Shown piece after piece: positions 33,875-42,516 of a stretch of 64,000 bases of DNA (the stretch's first letter is position 1; each line of letters opens with the position of its first letter). The position numbers and the translations under genes were made by a program. Where the stretch lies: NCBI GenBank assembly GCA_037478835.1, contig JBBFLV010000011.1, positions 37,667 through 101,666 of the forward strand, given 5' to 3'. The notes below the pieces were generated by a model. That model was not told the origin of the DNA. It saw nothing but the letters and a program-made list of their open reading frames with translations, and did not search any database. This DNA is from 630D-37 sp037478835. GTDB lineage: Bacteria > Chloroflexota > Anaerolineae > Anaerolineales > Villigracilaceae.

Positions 33875-35614
33875 ATGCACATGAAGACTGCCGATTCTCC
33901 TTTCATCGCCGATTGGTTGGTCATCTCTTTGCGCTGGTTAACGCTACTGGCGCTGAGCGTTTCCCTAGGCCTGAGCAACGGGATAGGGATCTGGTCAGGT
34001 CTTGTCCTGGCTCTTGGTGTGCTGTGGAACTTGGGGTTGACGGTATTGGCGGCGCTGAACACGCGCCTGAGCTACCACCGCCAACTTAACGTTTTCTTTG
34101 ACCTGATCTGGGCGATTGCTCTCTCGTTGCTGCTCGGTTCGTTCGATTTTCGTCTGGTGTTGGCCGGGTTGATGCCCATCTTCAGCACCTCACTGTATTT
34201 TGAATGGCGCGGTGCGTTGCTCACCGCTTTCCTCTATGCCCTCTTCGCCACTGCGTATGGTTTGCTGCTCCAAGCGGTATCCCCTTTGCTGCTGGGGGTT
34301 ACGCTTGCCTTGATTTTGATTTTCGGCGCCACGTTTGGCTTTTTGGGCTATCGGGTGATAGAAGAATTGCGCGCCCGACGCCGTGCCTTTCTGGCCGCAG
34401 AGGCCGAGAAGCGTCGGGTGGAAAATGAGCGCCTGCGCGCGGTTTATGAACTGGCCTCGGCATTGACGAGCACCCTGAGCTACCAACGCATCATTGAATC
34501 GGCGCTTGACCTGGCCGACTCGGCGCTTTCACCGGAGATGGACCCCGGCGCCAATCCGTTGGTGAGCGCGGTGTTACTCTTCCGCGAGGGAAAGCTCTAT
34601 GTAGCCGCCGAGCACCGCTTCACCCTTGCCGATCGCCGCGTGGAATTGGAAGGGGAACAAGGTCTCTTGAAAACGCTCTTTGACGAACGTGTGCCGGTCC
34701 TCACCCAGCGCATTAGCACGGATCCGGAACTGGGTCGCATTGTCGCCTTCCGCAACTGCACCTCTGCTTATTGTCTGCCGCTGTATACCGGTCTGGAACT
34801 CTATGGTGCTCTGATCTTTGCCCATCCTCAGGCTCAGTATTTCACCGAAGAGCGTCGCGACATCCTGGATATTCTAGCTCGGCAGATGAGCACGGCCATC
34901 CAGAACGCCCGCCTCTATCAGAGCCTGCTTGAGGAGAAGGAACGCATGGCCGAAATCCACGAAGAAGCGCGCAAGAAATTGGCGCGCGATCTGCACGATG
35001 GCCCTACGCAGTCCGTCTCCGCCATTGCCATGCGTCTAAATATCGTGCGTCGCCTCATCGAACGCGATGCGCAGAAAGCAACCGAGGAACTGGCGAAGAT
35101 CGAAGACCTGGCCCATCGGACGGTGAAAGAAATCCGTCACATGCTCTTCACGTTGCGTCCCCTGGTGCTCGAAACGCAGGGGCTGCAGGCCGCCTTGCAG
35201 GCCATGGCCGATAAGATGCGTGAAACCTTTAACCAGAACGTGATCATCGAGGTGGATGACAGTGTCCTCCCCCAACTGGAAGTGGGCAAACAGGGTGTGA
35301 TCTTCTCCATCGCCGAAGAAGCGGTGAACAATGCCCGTAAACATGCGCGCGCGGCCAACATCTGGGTGCGCCTGAAACCCATCCAGAGCGATCTCCTGCT
35401 TCTGGAAATCCAGGATGATGGGGTGGGATTCGATGTGAAATCGGTGATGCAATCCTATGAAAAACGCGGTAGTTTAGGCATGGTCAACTTGACCGAGCGC
35501 ACCGAGCTGATCAACGGCGTACTGAACATCCTCTCTGCTCCCGGCAAAGGCACGCGCGTGCAGGTTTTCATCCCACTCACCGAAGAAGCGGCCGATCGTT
35601 TGCACCAACGTTGA
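33875..35614 (+). CDS. Sensor histidine kinase (membrane, GAF, HisKA_3/HATPase)
   Basis: A 579-residue kinase. Five to six membrane helices (about 15-165), a short coiled coil, a GAF domain (about 200-350), then the NarL-type dimerisation motif 'KLARDLHDGPTQSVSAIAM' with the phospho-acceptor His, and an HATPase domain with 'EEAVNNARKHA', 'DDGVGFD' and 'GSLGMVNLTERTE'. It starts directly after the sulfotransferase stop. No response regulator is adjacent, so its partner is elsewhere. Signal unknown. Confidence 0.92.
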   Translation: MHMKTADSPFIADWLVISLRWLTLLALSVSLGLSNGIGIWSGLVLALGVLWNLGLTVLAALNTRLSYHRQLNVFFDLIWAIALSLLLGSFDFRLVLAGLMPIFSTSLYFEWRGALLTAFLYALFATAYGLLLQAVSPLLLGVTLALILIFGATFGFLGYRVIEELRARRRAFLAAEAEKRRVENERLRAVYELASALTSTLSYQRIIESALDLADSALSPEMDPGANPLVSAVLLFREGKLYVAAEHRFTLADRRVELEGEQGLLKTLFDERVPVLTQRISTDPELGRIVAFRNCTSAYCLPLYTGLELYGALIFAHPQAQYFTEERRDILDILARQMSTAIQNARLYQSLLEEKERMAEIHEEARKKLARDLHDGPTQSVSAIAMRLNIVRRLIERDAQKATEELAKIEDLAHRTVKEIRHMLFTLRPLVLETQGLQAALQAMADKMRETFNQNVIIEVDDSVLPQLEVGKQGVIFSIAEEAVNNARKHARAANIWVRLKPIQSDLLLLEIQDDGVGFDVKSVMQSYEKRGSLGMVNLTERTELINGVLNILSAPGKGTRVQVFIPLTEEAADRLHQR

Positions 35615-35632
35615 GTCGCTAGCGAGGAACTC

Positions 35633-36478
35633 GTGGAAAGAATTGCTTTTATCGGTCCTGGAGTCATGGCAGAAGCCATGATCAAAGGCATCTTGCGCCG
35701 GAGATTGGCCCGGCCGGAGCAACTGATCGCTGCCGGCCCACGCCTTGAACGCCTCGAAGAGCTGGCGCGGACCTACGGCCTTTCTGTTTCGACCGATAAC
35801 GCCTCTGCCGCCGCACAGGCGCAGGTGGTCGTGCTTTCGGTCAAGCCGCAGCGCCTGAGCACCGTGCTCCGCGGGCTCAAAGGGCACATCCAACCGCAAG
35901 CACTGGTGCTTTCCATCGTTGCCGGCGCCGGCCTGGAAAAGATCGCTCAGGGCCTGGCTCATCCGGCTGTGGTGCGTTCCATGCCGAATACGCCGGGGCA
36001 GATCGGCGAAGGGATCACCGTCTGGACGGCTTCCGCCGCCGTCACCTCGGAACAGCGCGAAGCGGCACGTCAGATCCTCGGCGCCTTAGGAGAAGAAATT
36101 TTCGTCGAGGATGAATACTTTCTGGATATGGCCACAGCCCTTTCCGGCACCGGCCCGGCCTATGTTTTCCTCTTCATGGAAGCGCTGATCGATGCCGGTG
36201 TTCACCTGGGCTTCCCTCGTCGCATTGCCGAACAGCTGGTCGTCCAGACGATCAAAGGCTCGGTGGCCTACTATCAACAGGCCGGGCGACATCCGGCCAC
36301 CCTGCGCAATCAGGTGACCTCGCCTGGCGGCACCTCGGCAGAGGCCCTTTACTATCTGGAAAAAGCCGGTTTCCGCACCGCCATTTCGCGCGCCGTGTGG
36401 GCCGCCTATCAGCGTTCGCTGGAACTGGGCAAAGAAAAACCCCTTCATTTGCCCGAAGCCCCTCACCCCGAAGAGTGA
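35633..36478 (+). CDS. proC: Pyrroline-5-carboxylate reductase
   Basis: A 281-residue enzyme for the last step of proline synthesis. Rossmann motif 'IAFIGPGVMAEAMIKG' near the N-terminus, 'SMPNTPGQIGEGIT', 'ALSGTGPAYVFLFMEA' and the signature 'LRNQVTSPGGTSAEAL'. The start is GTG 35633 with GAGGA upstream. The following ABC-F gene begins one base after the stop. Confidence 0.95.
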   Translation: MERIAFIGPGVMAEAMIKGILRRRLARPEQLIAAGPRLERLEELARTYGLSVSTDNASAAAQAQVVVLSVKPQRLSTVLRGLKGHIQPQALVLSIVAGAGLEKIAQGLAHPAVVRSMPNTPGQIGEGITVWTASAAVTSEQREAARQILGALGEEIFVEDEYFLDMATALSGTGPAYVFLFMEALIDAGVHLGFPRRIAEQLVVQTIKGSVAYYQQAGRHPATLRNQVTSPGGTSAEALYYLEKAGFRTAISRAVWAAYQRSLELGKEKPLHLPEAPHPEE

Positions 36479-36479
36479 C

Positions 36480-38486
36480 ATGTCCCTCTTGCAGGTAACC
36501 GGCCTGGCCAAAGCCTACGGTGGGCGAGACCTTTTTCGCAACGTCACCTTTGACCTACCGCCGCGTGCCCGTTACGGCCTGATCGGGCCGAACGGCTGCG
36601 GGAAAACCACCCTCCTGCGCATCCTAATCGGCGAAGAAGAAGCCTCGGCAGGCGAAATTCGCCGTGCCCGCAACCTGCGCCTGGGCTATTTGCCCCAGGA
36701 GGCCGATTTTCACTCCGACCAGAGTCTATGGGAATTCGCTCGCCGGGCACTGGCCGATCTCCTCGCACAGCAGGAAGAATTGCATCGTCTTGAAGAAGCC
36801 ATGGCGCGGGCTCCCGATCCGGCACTGTTCGAGCGTTATGCCCGTCTTCAGGAAAGCTTTGAACGCCGCGGTGGCTATACCTGGGAAGCACGCATCCGTT
36901 ATGTGCTCGACGGTTTGGGTTTCCGGGAAGAGGAGTATCATCTGCCTCTCGATCATCTCTCCGGTGGTCAACGCACGCGTGCCGGCCTGGCCTACCTGCT
37001 CCTCTCCGAGCCGGACGTGCTCCTCCTGGATGAGCCCACCAATCACCTGGATGTAACCGCCGTCGAGTGGCTCGAAGGATATCTCCTCAGCCGTTGGGAA
37101 GGCGCGGCCATCATCGTCTCGCACGATCGCTATTTTCTCGATCAAACCTGCCAGGCAATCCTCGAACTCTCGCCCCAAGGCCTCACCTTTTATCGTGGCA
37201 ATTATTCTGCCTACCTTCGTCAACGTCAGGAACACCTGGCACGTGAAGAAGAGCTCTTCACCCGTGAACGCGAACGCCTGCTCAAAGAGATCGACTATAT
37301 CAAGCGCAACATAGCCGGACAAAACGTTCAACAGGCCAAAGGACGCTTGCGGCGCCTGACGCGTCATCTCCAGGCGATTGAACAGGTGGGATTGGAAGAA
37401 GCCCTCACCCGCAACTGGTCACAACTGGACGTGGATACCACCACAAGCGTTTTCAGCGTAGAAGAAGCCGAGCGGCGCGTGCGGGACCTCAGGCCCCCGC
37501 GCCGGCCCGAAGCGCAGCTGCGGCTTCAGCTACGTGCTCCCCAGCGCTCCGGCGATCTCGTTTTGCGCACCCGCAACCTGCGTGTAGGCTACGCCGAGCG
37601 CCCCCTCTTCACCGTCCCCGATCTCGTCCTGCGCCGCGGGGAATGCGTCGCCCTGATCGGGCCGAACGGCGCCGGCAAGACCACCTTTCTTAAGACCATC
37701 TTGGGTGAAATCCCGCCGCTTTCCGGTGAAGTGATGCTGGGTGCTTCCCTTCAGGTCGGTTATTTTGCCCAAGCGCATGAGGGGCTGAACCCTTCGCGAA
37801 CGGTGCTGGAAGAGGTACTTTCCGTCGCGCCGCATATGCTCCCCGGCGAAGCGCGTCATTACCTGGCGAAGTACCTTTTCACCGACGAGGATGTCTTCAA
37901 GCGGGTAGCCATGCTCTCCGGTGGCGAGCGCAGTCGTCTTGCGCTGGCGAAGCTCGCCCTGCAACAGGCGAACCTACTCCTGCTCGATGAGCCGACCAAT
38001 CACCTCGATATTCCTTCCCAGGAAGTGCTCCAAAACGTGCTTGCCGCTTACGAGGGCACCATCCTGCTCGTCAGCCACGATCGCTACCTGATCGACGCCC
38101 TGGCTACCCAGATCTGGGAGATCGACCCGGCGGAATCGCGCCTGAGCGTGTTTGAGGGCAGTTATTCCCAGATGAAAGAGGCGCGGCAGAAAGCGTTGCT
38201 GGAGAAGAAAACGACGGCACAACCCACGCTCACCGCGGCCTCTTCCAGGAAGCGTTCCACCGCCGAAGAACGACGTCGCGTTGCCGAAATGCAGCGTCTC
38301 GAAGAGGAAATTCACCGCCTGGAAACTCGCCTGCGTGAATTGAGTGCTCGTCTTGAATCCCCTCCTCCGGATCCTTTTGAAGTCGCCCGCCTGGGCAAAG
38401 AATATGCCGATCTCCAAGCCGAACTAGAGGCGAAATGGCAAACCTGGGCCGCTTTCGCCGAAACCGATTTCGCGGAGGCCTCATGA
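36480..38486 (+). CDS. ABC-F family ATPase (Uup/EttA-like)
   Basis: A 668-residue protein with two ABC domains and no membrane segment. Walker A motifs are 'GPNGCGKTT' and 'GPNGAGKTT', signatures 'LSGGQRTRAG' and 'LSGGERSRLA', both followed by 'LLLDEPTNHLD'. The linker between domains is basic and charged, and a C-terminal coiled coil (about 590-660) follows. ABC-F proteins act on ribosomes to relieve stalled or idle states, some giving antibiotic protection. Subfamily assignment needs comparison. Confidence 0.93.
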   Translation: MSLLQVTGLAKAYGGRDLFRNVTFDLPPRARYGLIGPNGCGKTTLLRILIGEEEASAGEIRRARNLRLGYLPQEADFHSDQSLWEFARRALADLLAQQEELHRLEEAMARAPDPALFERYARLQESFERRGGYTWEARIRYVLDGLGFREEEYHLPLDHLSGGQRTRAGLAYLLLSEPDVLLLDEPTNHLDVTAVEWLEGYLLSRWEGAAIIVSHDRYFLDQTCQAILELSPQGLTFYRGNYSAYLRQRQEHLAREEELFTRERERLLKEIDYIKRNIAGQNVQQAKGRLRRLTRHLQAIEQVGLEEALTRNWSQLDVDTTTSVFSVEEAERRVRDLRPPRRPEAQLRLQLRAPQRSGDLVLRTRNLRVGYAERPLFTVPDLVLRRGECVALIGPNGAGKTTFLKTILGEIPPLSGEVMLGASLQVGYFAQAHEGLNPSRTVLEEVLSVAPHMLPGEARHYLAKYLFTDEDVFKRVAMLSGGERSRLALAKLALQQANLLLLDEPTNHLDIPSQEVLQNVLAAYEGTILLVSHDRYLIDALATQIWEIDPAESRLSVFEGSYSQMKEARQKALLEKKTTAQPTLTAASSRKRSTAEERRRVAEMQRLEEEIHRLETRLRELSARLESPPPDPFEVARLGKEYADLQAELEAKWQTWAAFAETDFAEAS

Positions 38487-38587
38487 ACCGTCTTTCCCCG
38501 CTCGTCAAATTCCTGATCATCTGTGCCCTTTGCATTGCCATTGCCACCGCCCTGGGCCTTTTGCTGTATGCGCTAGGGGTGCGTTAA
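38483..38587 (+). CDS. 34-residue single-helix membrane protein
   Basis: ATG 38483 overlaps the ABC-F stop (ATGA) and has a strong GGAGG four bases upstream, inside the ABC-F 3' end. The product is a short basic start (Met-Asn-Arg-Leu-Ser-Pro-Leu-Val-Lys) followed by one hydrophobic helix rich in Leu, Ile, Ala and Cys, ending 'YALGVR'. No family is recognised. The ribosome site and coupling are the reasons to call it real. Confidence 0.6.
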   Translation: MNRLSPLVKFLIICALCIAIATALGLLLYALGVR

Positions 38588-38907
38588 CGCTGCATAGTTT
38601 TTTCTCTCGTTGGGTTTGGTCCAAAGATGGGGTATTTTGAACAGCGACCCGCCAAAACGAATGGGGCGGGATGTGTTAAGATGCCTTTGCTGTACAAAGG
38701 CGGGATTTTTTATAGAACAATCCCATACACAAAAATCCGTGTTCTTCCGTAGCCTCTGTGGCTATCCGTGTTCTATTCTGACGAAGTTTTCGCGATAGGG
38801 CATCGTTTTTCCGGTGATTCAAACGTGGCTTTTGCAGAGTCACCCTTTCCTATTGCCGGAGTGGCGGGAATCAATCTTAGAGACCTGCGAACTTGAAGTT
38901 CAGAACC
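38588..38907. other. Intergenic region upstream of lexA
   Basis: Apart from the terminator, this 320-bp stretch holds no ORF. The text at 38735-38775 contains two copies of an 'atccgtgttct' phrase around 'cgtagcctctgtggct', which looks like a short degenerate repeat. Confidence 0.4.
38683..38714 (+). terminator. Candidate terminator of the proC/ABC-F run
   Basis: Stem GCCTTTG (38683-38689) / CAAAGGC (38695-38701) with a five-base loop, followed by GGGA and six T. A GC-rich imperfect hairpin (GACCCGCC/GGGGCGGG, 38646-38670) lies just before it. Confidence 0.6.
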
Positions 38908-38937
38908 TTGACAATTGAACATATGTTCGATTATAAT
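38908..38937 (+). promoter_or_regulatory. lexA promoter with embedded SOS box
   Basis: TTGACA (38908-38913), 18-bp spacer, TATAAT (38932-38937). The spacer contains the perfect 12-bp palindrome GAACATATGTTC (38917-38928), which fits the Gram-positive LexA box consensus CGAACrnryGTTYG apart from its first base. A repressor bound here would block RNA polymerase directly. Confidence 0.9.
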
Positions 38938-38956
38938 TTGCAGTAAGGAGGCTCTT

Positions 38957-39628
38957 ATGATGGCACGTAAGCCGAAAGGACTCACGGAAGTTCACTACAA
39001 AATTCTGCGTTTTCTAGAAGAATACCAGCGAGAGCATCATTATCCCCCCACCATTCGGGAAATTGGGAAGCATATCAACGTTGACTCTACTTCCCAGATC
39101 AACTACTACCTAGATCAACTTGAGCGGCATGGACGGATCGAGCGCGATCGCAATGTCTCGCGAGGGGTGCGGCTGGCACGGCCGATCAGTGATGTGGTGC
39201 GCATCCCGATTCTGGGACCGATTGCGGCCGGTCTTCCCATCCCTGTCTTCGATCCAAGCGTCTCCTACCTGACCGACGACGAAGCCTTCGCCGTCGAGAT
39301 CGCCAGCAGCTTGTTGCCAGCGGCCGAACGGGATAAGCTCTTCGCCCTCGAGGTCCAAGGGGACTCGATGATCGATGCTATGATCAACGATGGGGATATT
39401 GTGGTGCTCAAGCCGGCTGCCGAGGCACACAACGGCGAAATGGTGGCGATCTGGCTGCCGGAGCGCGAGGAGACCACGCTCAAGTACTTCTACCGGGATA
39501 AGGACGGCTACTTGCTCAAACCGGCCAATCCCTCCATGCAGCCGATCCGCATTCCTAAGACCGAGCCGCTGGAGATCAAAGGGAAGGTGGTCATGGTGGT
39601 GCGCCGGATCGAGAGCGTCGCCGCCTAA
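38957..39628 (+). CDS. lexA: LexA repressor
   Basis: A 223-residue SOS repressor. N-terminal winged helix ('YPPTIREIGKHINVDSTSQIN'-type recognition region), self-cleavage site Ala91-Gly92 in 'ILGPIAAGLPIP', nucleophile Ser137 in 'VQGDSMID' and general-base Lys176 in 'TTLKYFYR'. RecA filaments trigger cleavage and derepress DNA-repair genes. AAGGAGG precedes ATG 38957 (ATG 38960 is the alternative). Autoregulated through the box in its own promoter. Confidence 0.95.
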   Translation: MMARKPKGLTEVHYKILRFLEEYQREHHYPPTIREIGKHINVDSTSQINYYLDQLERHGRIERDRNVSRGVRLARPISDVVRIPILGPIAAGLPIPVFDPSVSYLTDDEAFAVEIASSLLPAAERDKLFALEVQGDSMIDAMINDGDIVVLKPAAEAHNGEMVAIWLPEREETTLKYFYRDKDGYLLKPANPSMQPIRIPKTEPLEIKGKVVMVVRRIESVAA

Positions 39629-39694
39629 CGCCGCACCGCCGATCGCCAACATGACGAGGGGCTATTCCCTCTTGGGGTACAATAGGGGGCAATC

Positions 39695-40687
39695 ATGGAG
39701 AATTGGAACCTCCTCGGTCACGAATGGGCGGTGGAATTGTTGCGCGAACAGGTCGCGCGGCAGAAAGTTCGCCATGCCTATCTGTTTACGGGGCCACCGG
39801 GCGTGGGGCGGCGTACGTTGGCACTCCGTCTGGCGCAGGCGGTTTCCTGCTCCTCTCCTGCGGCACCGGGTGTGCCCTGTGGCAAATGCCGTGACTGTCG
39901 CCAATTTGAAAGTGGAAGCCACGTCGATCTGCTGATCGTCCAATCCGAGCGCGTAGGCGGCATTCTGAAAGTGGATGCCGTGCGCGAAGCACGTCGCCTG
40001 CTCAATTTGAAGCCGCTCCAATCCCCTTATCGCATTGCCTTGTTCCTGCGCTTTCAAGAAGCCAACGATTCTGCGGCCAACGCCCTGCTGAAGACGCTGG
40101 AGGAAGCCCCGTCTCATGCATTGCTCTTGCTCACCGCCGATAGCGCAGAGCAAATCTTACCGACCATCGCGTCGCGTTGCGAGATCATCCGCTTGCGCCC
40201 TTTGCCGCTTGTCGAGGTGGAGGAATTTCTCGCCTCACGGGGCATCGAGGCCGAAAAAGCGCGCTTACTGGCGCATTTGAGCAGTGGGCGACCGGGTTAT
40301 GCCCTGCGTCTGGCACAGGATGCGCAGGCCCTGGAGCAACGTCACGAGCGCCTGGCCGAACTTCATCGCCTGCTTTACGCTTCACGGGTGGAACGATTCG
40401 CCTATGCGGAGGCTTTGGCGAAAGAAAAGGAGATCCTGCGCGAGGTTTTCCTGCTCTGGCTTTCCTACTGGCGGGATGTCTTCCTGCGTTCCATGCAGGC
40501 CGATCTTCCGCTTACCCATCTCGATCGGCAGATGGACATCGAATTTCTGGCCGGGCAATTTCTGCCGGAGCATCTCCAGGCCTTGCTCCAGAGCTTGGAG
40601 CGTGCCATCTATCGCCTAGATATCGGTGTCAATCCGCGTTTGCTTACCGAAAGTATTTTGCTTCAATGGCCTCACCTGGAACCTTGA
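39695..40687 (+). CDS. holB: DNA polymerase III delta-prime subunit
   Basis: A 330-residue clamp-loader subunit. 'HAYLFTGPPGVGRRT' is the P-loop, but the catalytic Lys is replaced by Arg39, as expected for the non-hydrolysing delta-prime. A Cys cluster with 'CGKCRDC' forms the zinc module, and 'NALLKTLEEAP' and 'PTIASRCEIIRL' are typical of delta-prime/tau. It helps load the sliding clamp on DNA. Follows lexA by 66 bp on the same strand. Confidence 0.9.
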   Translation: MENWNLLGHEWAVELLREQVARQKVRHAYLFTGPPGVGRRTLALRLAQAVSCSSPAAPGVPCGKCRDCRQFESGSHVDLLIVQSERVGGILKVDAVREARRLLNLKPLQSPYRIALFLRFQEANDSAANALLKTLEEAPSHALLLLTADSAEQILPTIASRCEIIRLRPLPLVEVEEFLASRGIEAEKARLLAHLSSGRPGYALRLAQDAQALEQRHERLAELHRLLYASRVERFAYAEALAKEKEILREVFLLWLSYWRDVFLRSMQADLPLTHLDRQMDIEFLAGQFLPEHLQALLQSLERAIYRLDIGVNPRLLTESILLQWPHLEP

Positions 40688-40833
40688 AGTGCATCCTCTG
40701 GGCGAAAAAAGTGTTCTGCCTTGCGGCGAGTATCACTTTACAGATCGCACATCGGAATTGTAGCCCGACAGTAGCAAATGGACGGTGTTAAGAGCCCATC
40801 TGTCCCGAACCTCTCCGTTCGGATGGTAGAACG

Positions 40834-41592
40834 ATGATGGAATTAAGATTTCTCCAAGCGACAAAAGCCTATTATGCACGTTGGCTATCGCTGCCTGAGC
40901 CGTTTCTGGATATGGAAGGCATTTATTGCCAATTCTCCCGAAGCAGGAATTGGACGCAAGCAGGATACGATCGGCCTTTTGACTTTTATGGTTGTTTTTC
41001 GGGCAAGACGATCCTCCTTTCCTACGGAAGCCGTCTGGTGCAGGAGATCGATGCCATTCGCAATTTCTTCGCCGCCGGCGGCGATCTCCATACCTTTAGG
41101 GAATGGCTGCGGCATCGTTTGGGCGTCGAATCTCATGTTGACTATAAATACTATCTCTCACACCTGATCGACGTGGATACATCCCAGGTCAGGCAATTAA
41201 ACCTGCAGGATTATCCTGCCTATCTGGAGTTTTTCCAAACGCAATACCCCGATAGTGAAGCCGAAACTTGGCTGGAAGCCTATTTTCGGAAGATGGTGGA
41301 ACAGGGATCTGTGTTTGGCATTTTTGCCGATGGGAAACTGGTGAGCGCGACGGATACCCCGGATATGCCTTACATGAAAGATGCCTTGGTGGAGATCGGG
41401 ATCAATACCTTGCCCGAGTATCGCAACAGAGGCTATGCTACCGCCGTGGTCGTTGCTTTGATCCGAAAATTGATCGCCGAAGGAAAAGTGCCGATCGTTT
41501 CTTGCACCGCTTCCAACCTGATTTCGCAAAGGCTGGCCGAGAAGATCGGTTTCCGAAAGCTGGCGGATGTGATCACATTCTCTCTGGGATAG
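40834..41592 (+). CDS. GNAT-family N-acetyltransferase
   Basis: A 252-residue protein whose C-terminal 120 residues form a GNAT domain: 'EIGINTLPEYRNRGYATAVV' is motif A with the acetyl-CoA loop, and 'NLISQRLAEKIGFRKLADV' is motif B. The N-terminal half ('FDFYGCFSGKTILLSYG') is a less conserved accessory region. Substrate unknown. Start could be 40834 or 40837. Its codons look less G/C-rich than its neighbours. Confidence 0.82.
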   Translation: MMELRFLQATKAYYARWLSLPEPFLDMEGIYCQFSRSRNWTQAGYDRPFDFYGCFSGKTILLSYGSRLVQEIDAIRNFFAAGGDLHTFREWLRHRLGVESHVDYKYYLSHLIDVDTSQVRQLNLQDYPAYLEFFQTQYPDSEAETWLEAYFRKMVEQGSVFGIFADGKLVSATDTPDMPYMKDALVEIGINTLPEYRNRGYATAVVVALIRKLIAEGKVPIVSCTASNLISQRLAEKIGFRKLADVITFSLG

Positions 41593-41712
41593 TGTGGCAG
41601 AGGTCATGGCAAATAGAGTCGTTTCGACGGGAAAATTCATCTTTGTCGTTTCGGGCATCTGGTGACCCGTCATGATTTGGCAGATAGCCATTTCCTGAAA
41701 GAGGCGTCCGAC

Positions 41713-42510
41713 ATGCATATTCACTATCTCGATCCCTATGAGCCTCGTCAAAGCCCGGTTCACCGCTTGGATGGGCGGGTGAAGTTGGTGCTGGCGTTGG
41801 GTTTGATCCTGGCGCTTTCGCTGTTGCCGGCCCCCTCCACGAACCAGGTTGAGATATTGCGTACTTCGGTCAAGTATGCCTTGCTTTTCTTTTTATTGCT
41901 GAGCGTTTCTTCCATAGCCAGGTTGGGCGTGCGTTTTCTCCTGAAGCGTTCCTTTCTTGCCCTCCCTTTTGTGCTGGCGGCCTTGCCGTTGATCTTCATC
42001 CCAACCGATGGCGAGCGGCCTCTGTTAAGCCTCGGCTTCCTGGCGCTATATTCACAAGGGTTGCTCCGTTTCGCATTTCTGGCGCTCAAATCCTGGTTGG
42101 CGGTGCAAGTCGCCATCCTGATGATCGCTACCACGCCGTTCCCCGATCTGTTGCAGGCCATGCGGGCGATCGGGGTGCCGCGCCTGCTGGTCTCGATGTT
42201 CAGCCTGACCTGGCGCTACCTGTTCGTGCTTGCCGATGAGGCCCTGCGTCTGATGCGGGCGCGGGCGGCGCGCAGCGGAGATGGCATCTCCGGGCTCAAG
42301 CGGGTGTTGTGGGATGCCAGGGTGACCGGTGGAATGGCCGCCAGTTTGCTCATCCGTTCCTTTGAACGCGCCGATCGCATCTATTTTGCCATGCTGGCGC
42401 GCGGCTATGATGGTGAGATTCGGACACTCCCCCTACCGCGTCTTTCGGCGTTTCAGCAGGTCTTTCTCTTTCTCGGCCTGTGCTTTTCCATCCTGTTTGT
42501 GTTACTCTGA
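41713..42510 (+). CDS. cbiQ: ECF transporter transmembrane component CbiQ
   Basis: A 265-residue T component with about five membrane helices. The two coupling motifs with Ala-Arg are visible in 'RLMRARAARSGDG' and 'MLARGYDGE', which contact the ATPase. It would pair with the CbiO encoded three bases later and, by context, with the CbiM at 21183. The start at 41713 begins the conserved 'YLDPYEP...SPVHRLDGRVKL' part; the longer frame from 41662 has no ribosome site. Confidence 0.9.
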   Translation: MHIHYLDPYEPRQSPVHRLDGRVKLVLALGLILALSLLPAPSTNQVEILRTSVKYALLFFLLLSVSSIARLGVRFLLKRSFLALPFVLAALPLIFIPTDGERPLLSLGFLALYSQGLLRFAFLALKSWLAVQVAILMIATTPFPDLLQAMRAIGVPRLLVSMFSLTWRYLFVLADEALRLMRARAARSGDGISGLKRVLWDARVTGGMAASLLIRSFERADRIYFAMLARGYDGEIRTLPLPRLSAFQQVFLFLGLCFSILFVLL

Positions 42511-42516
42511 GTGGTT

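Noticed and set aside
39695..40687. Lost Walker A lysine in holB as a sign of a broken gene
   Set aside because: Delta-prime subunits normally do not hydrolyse ATP and often lack the Lys; the rest of the gene is intact.
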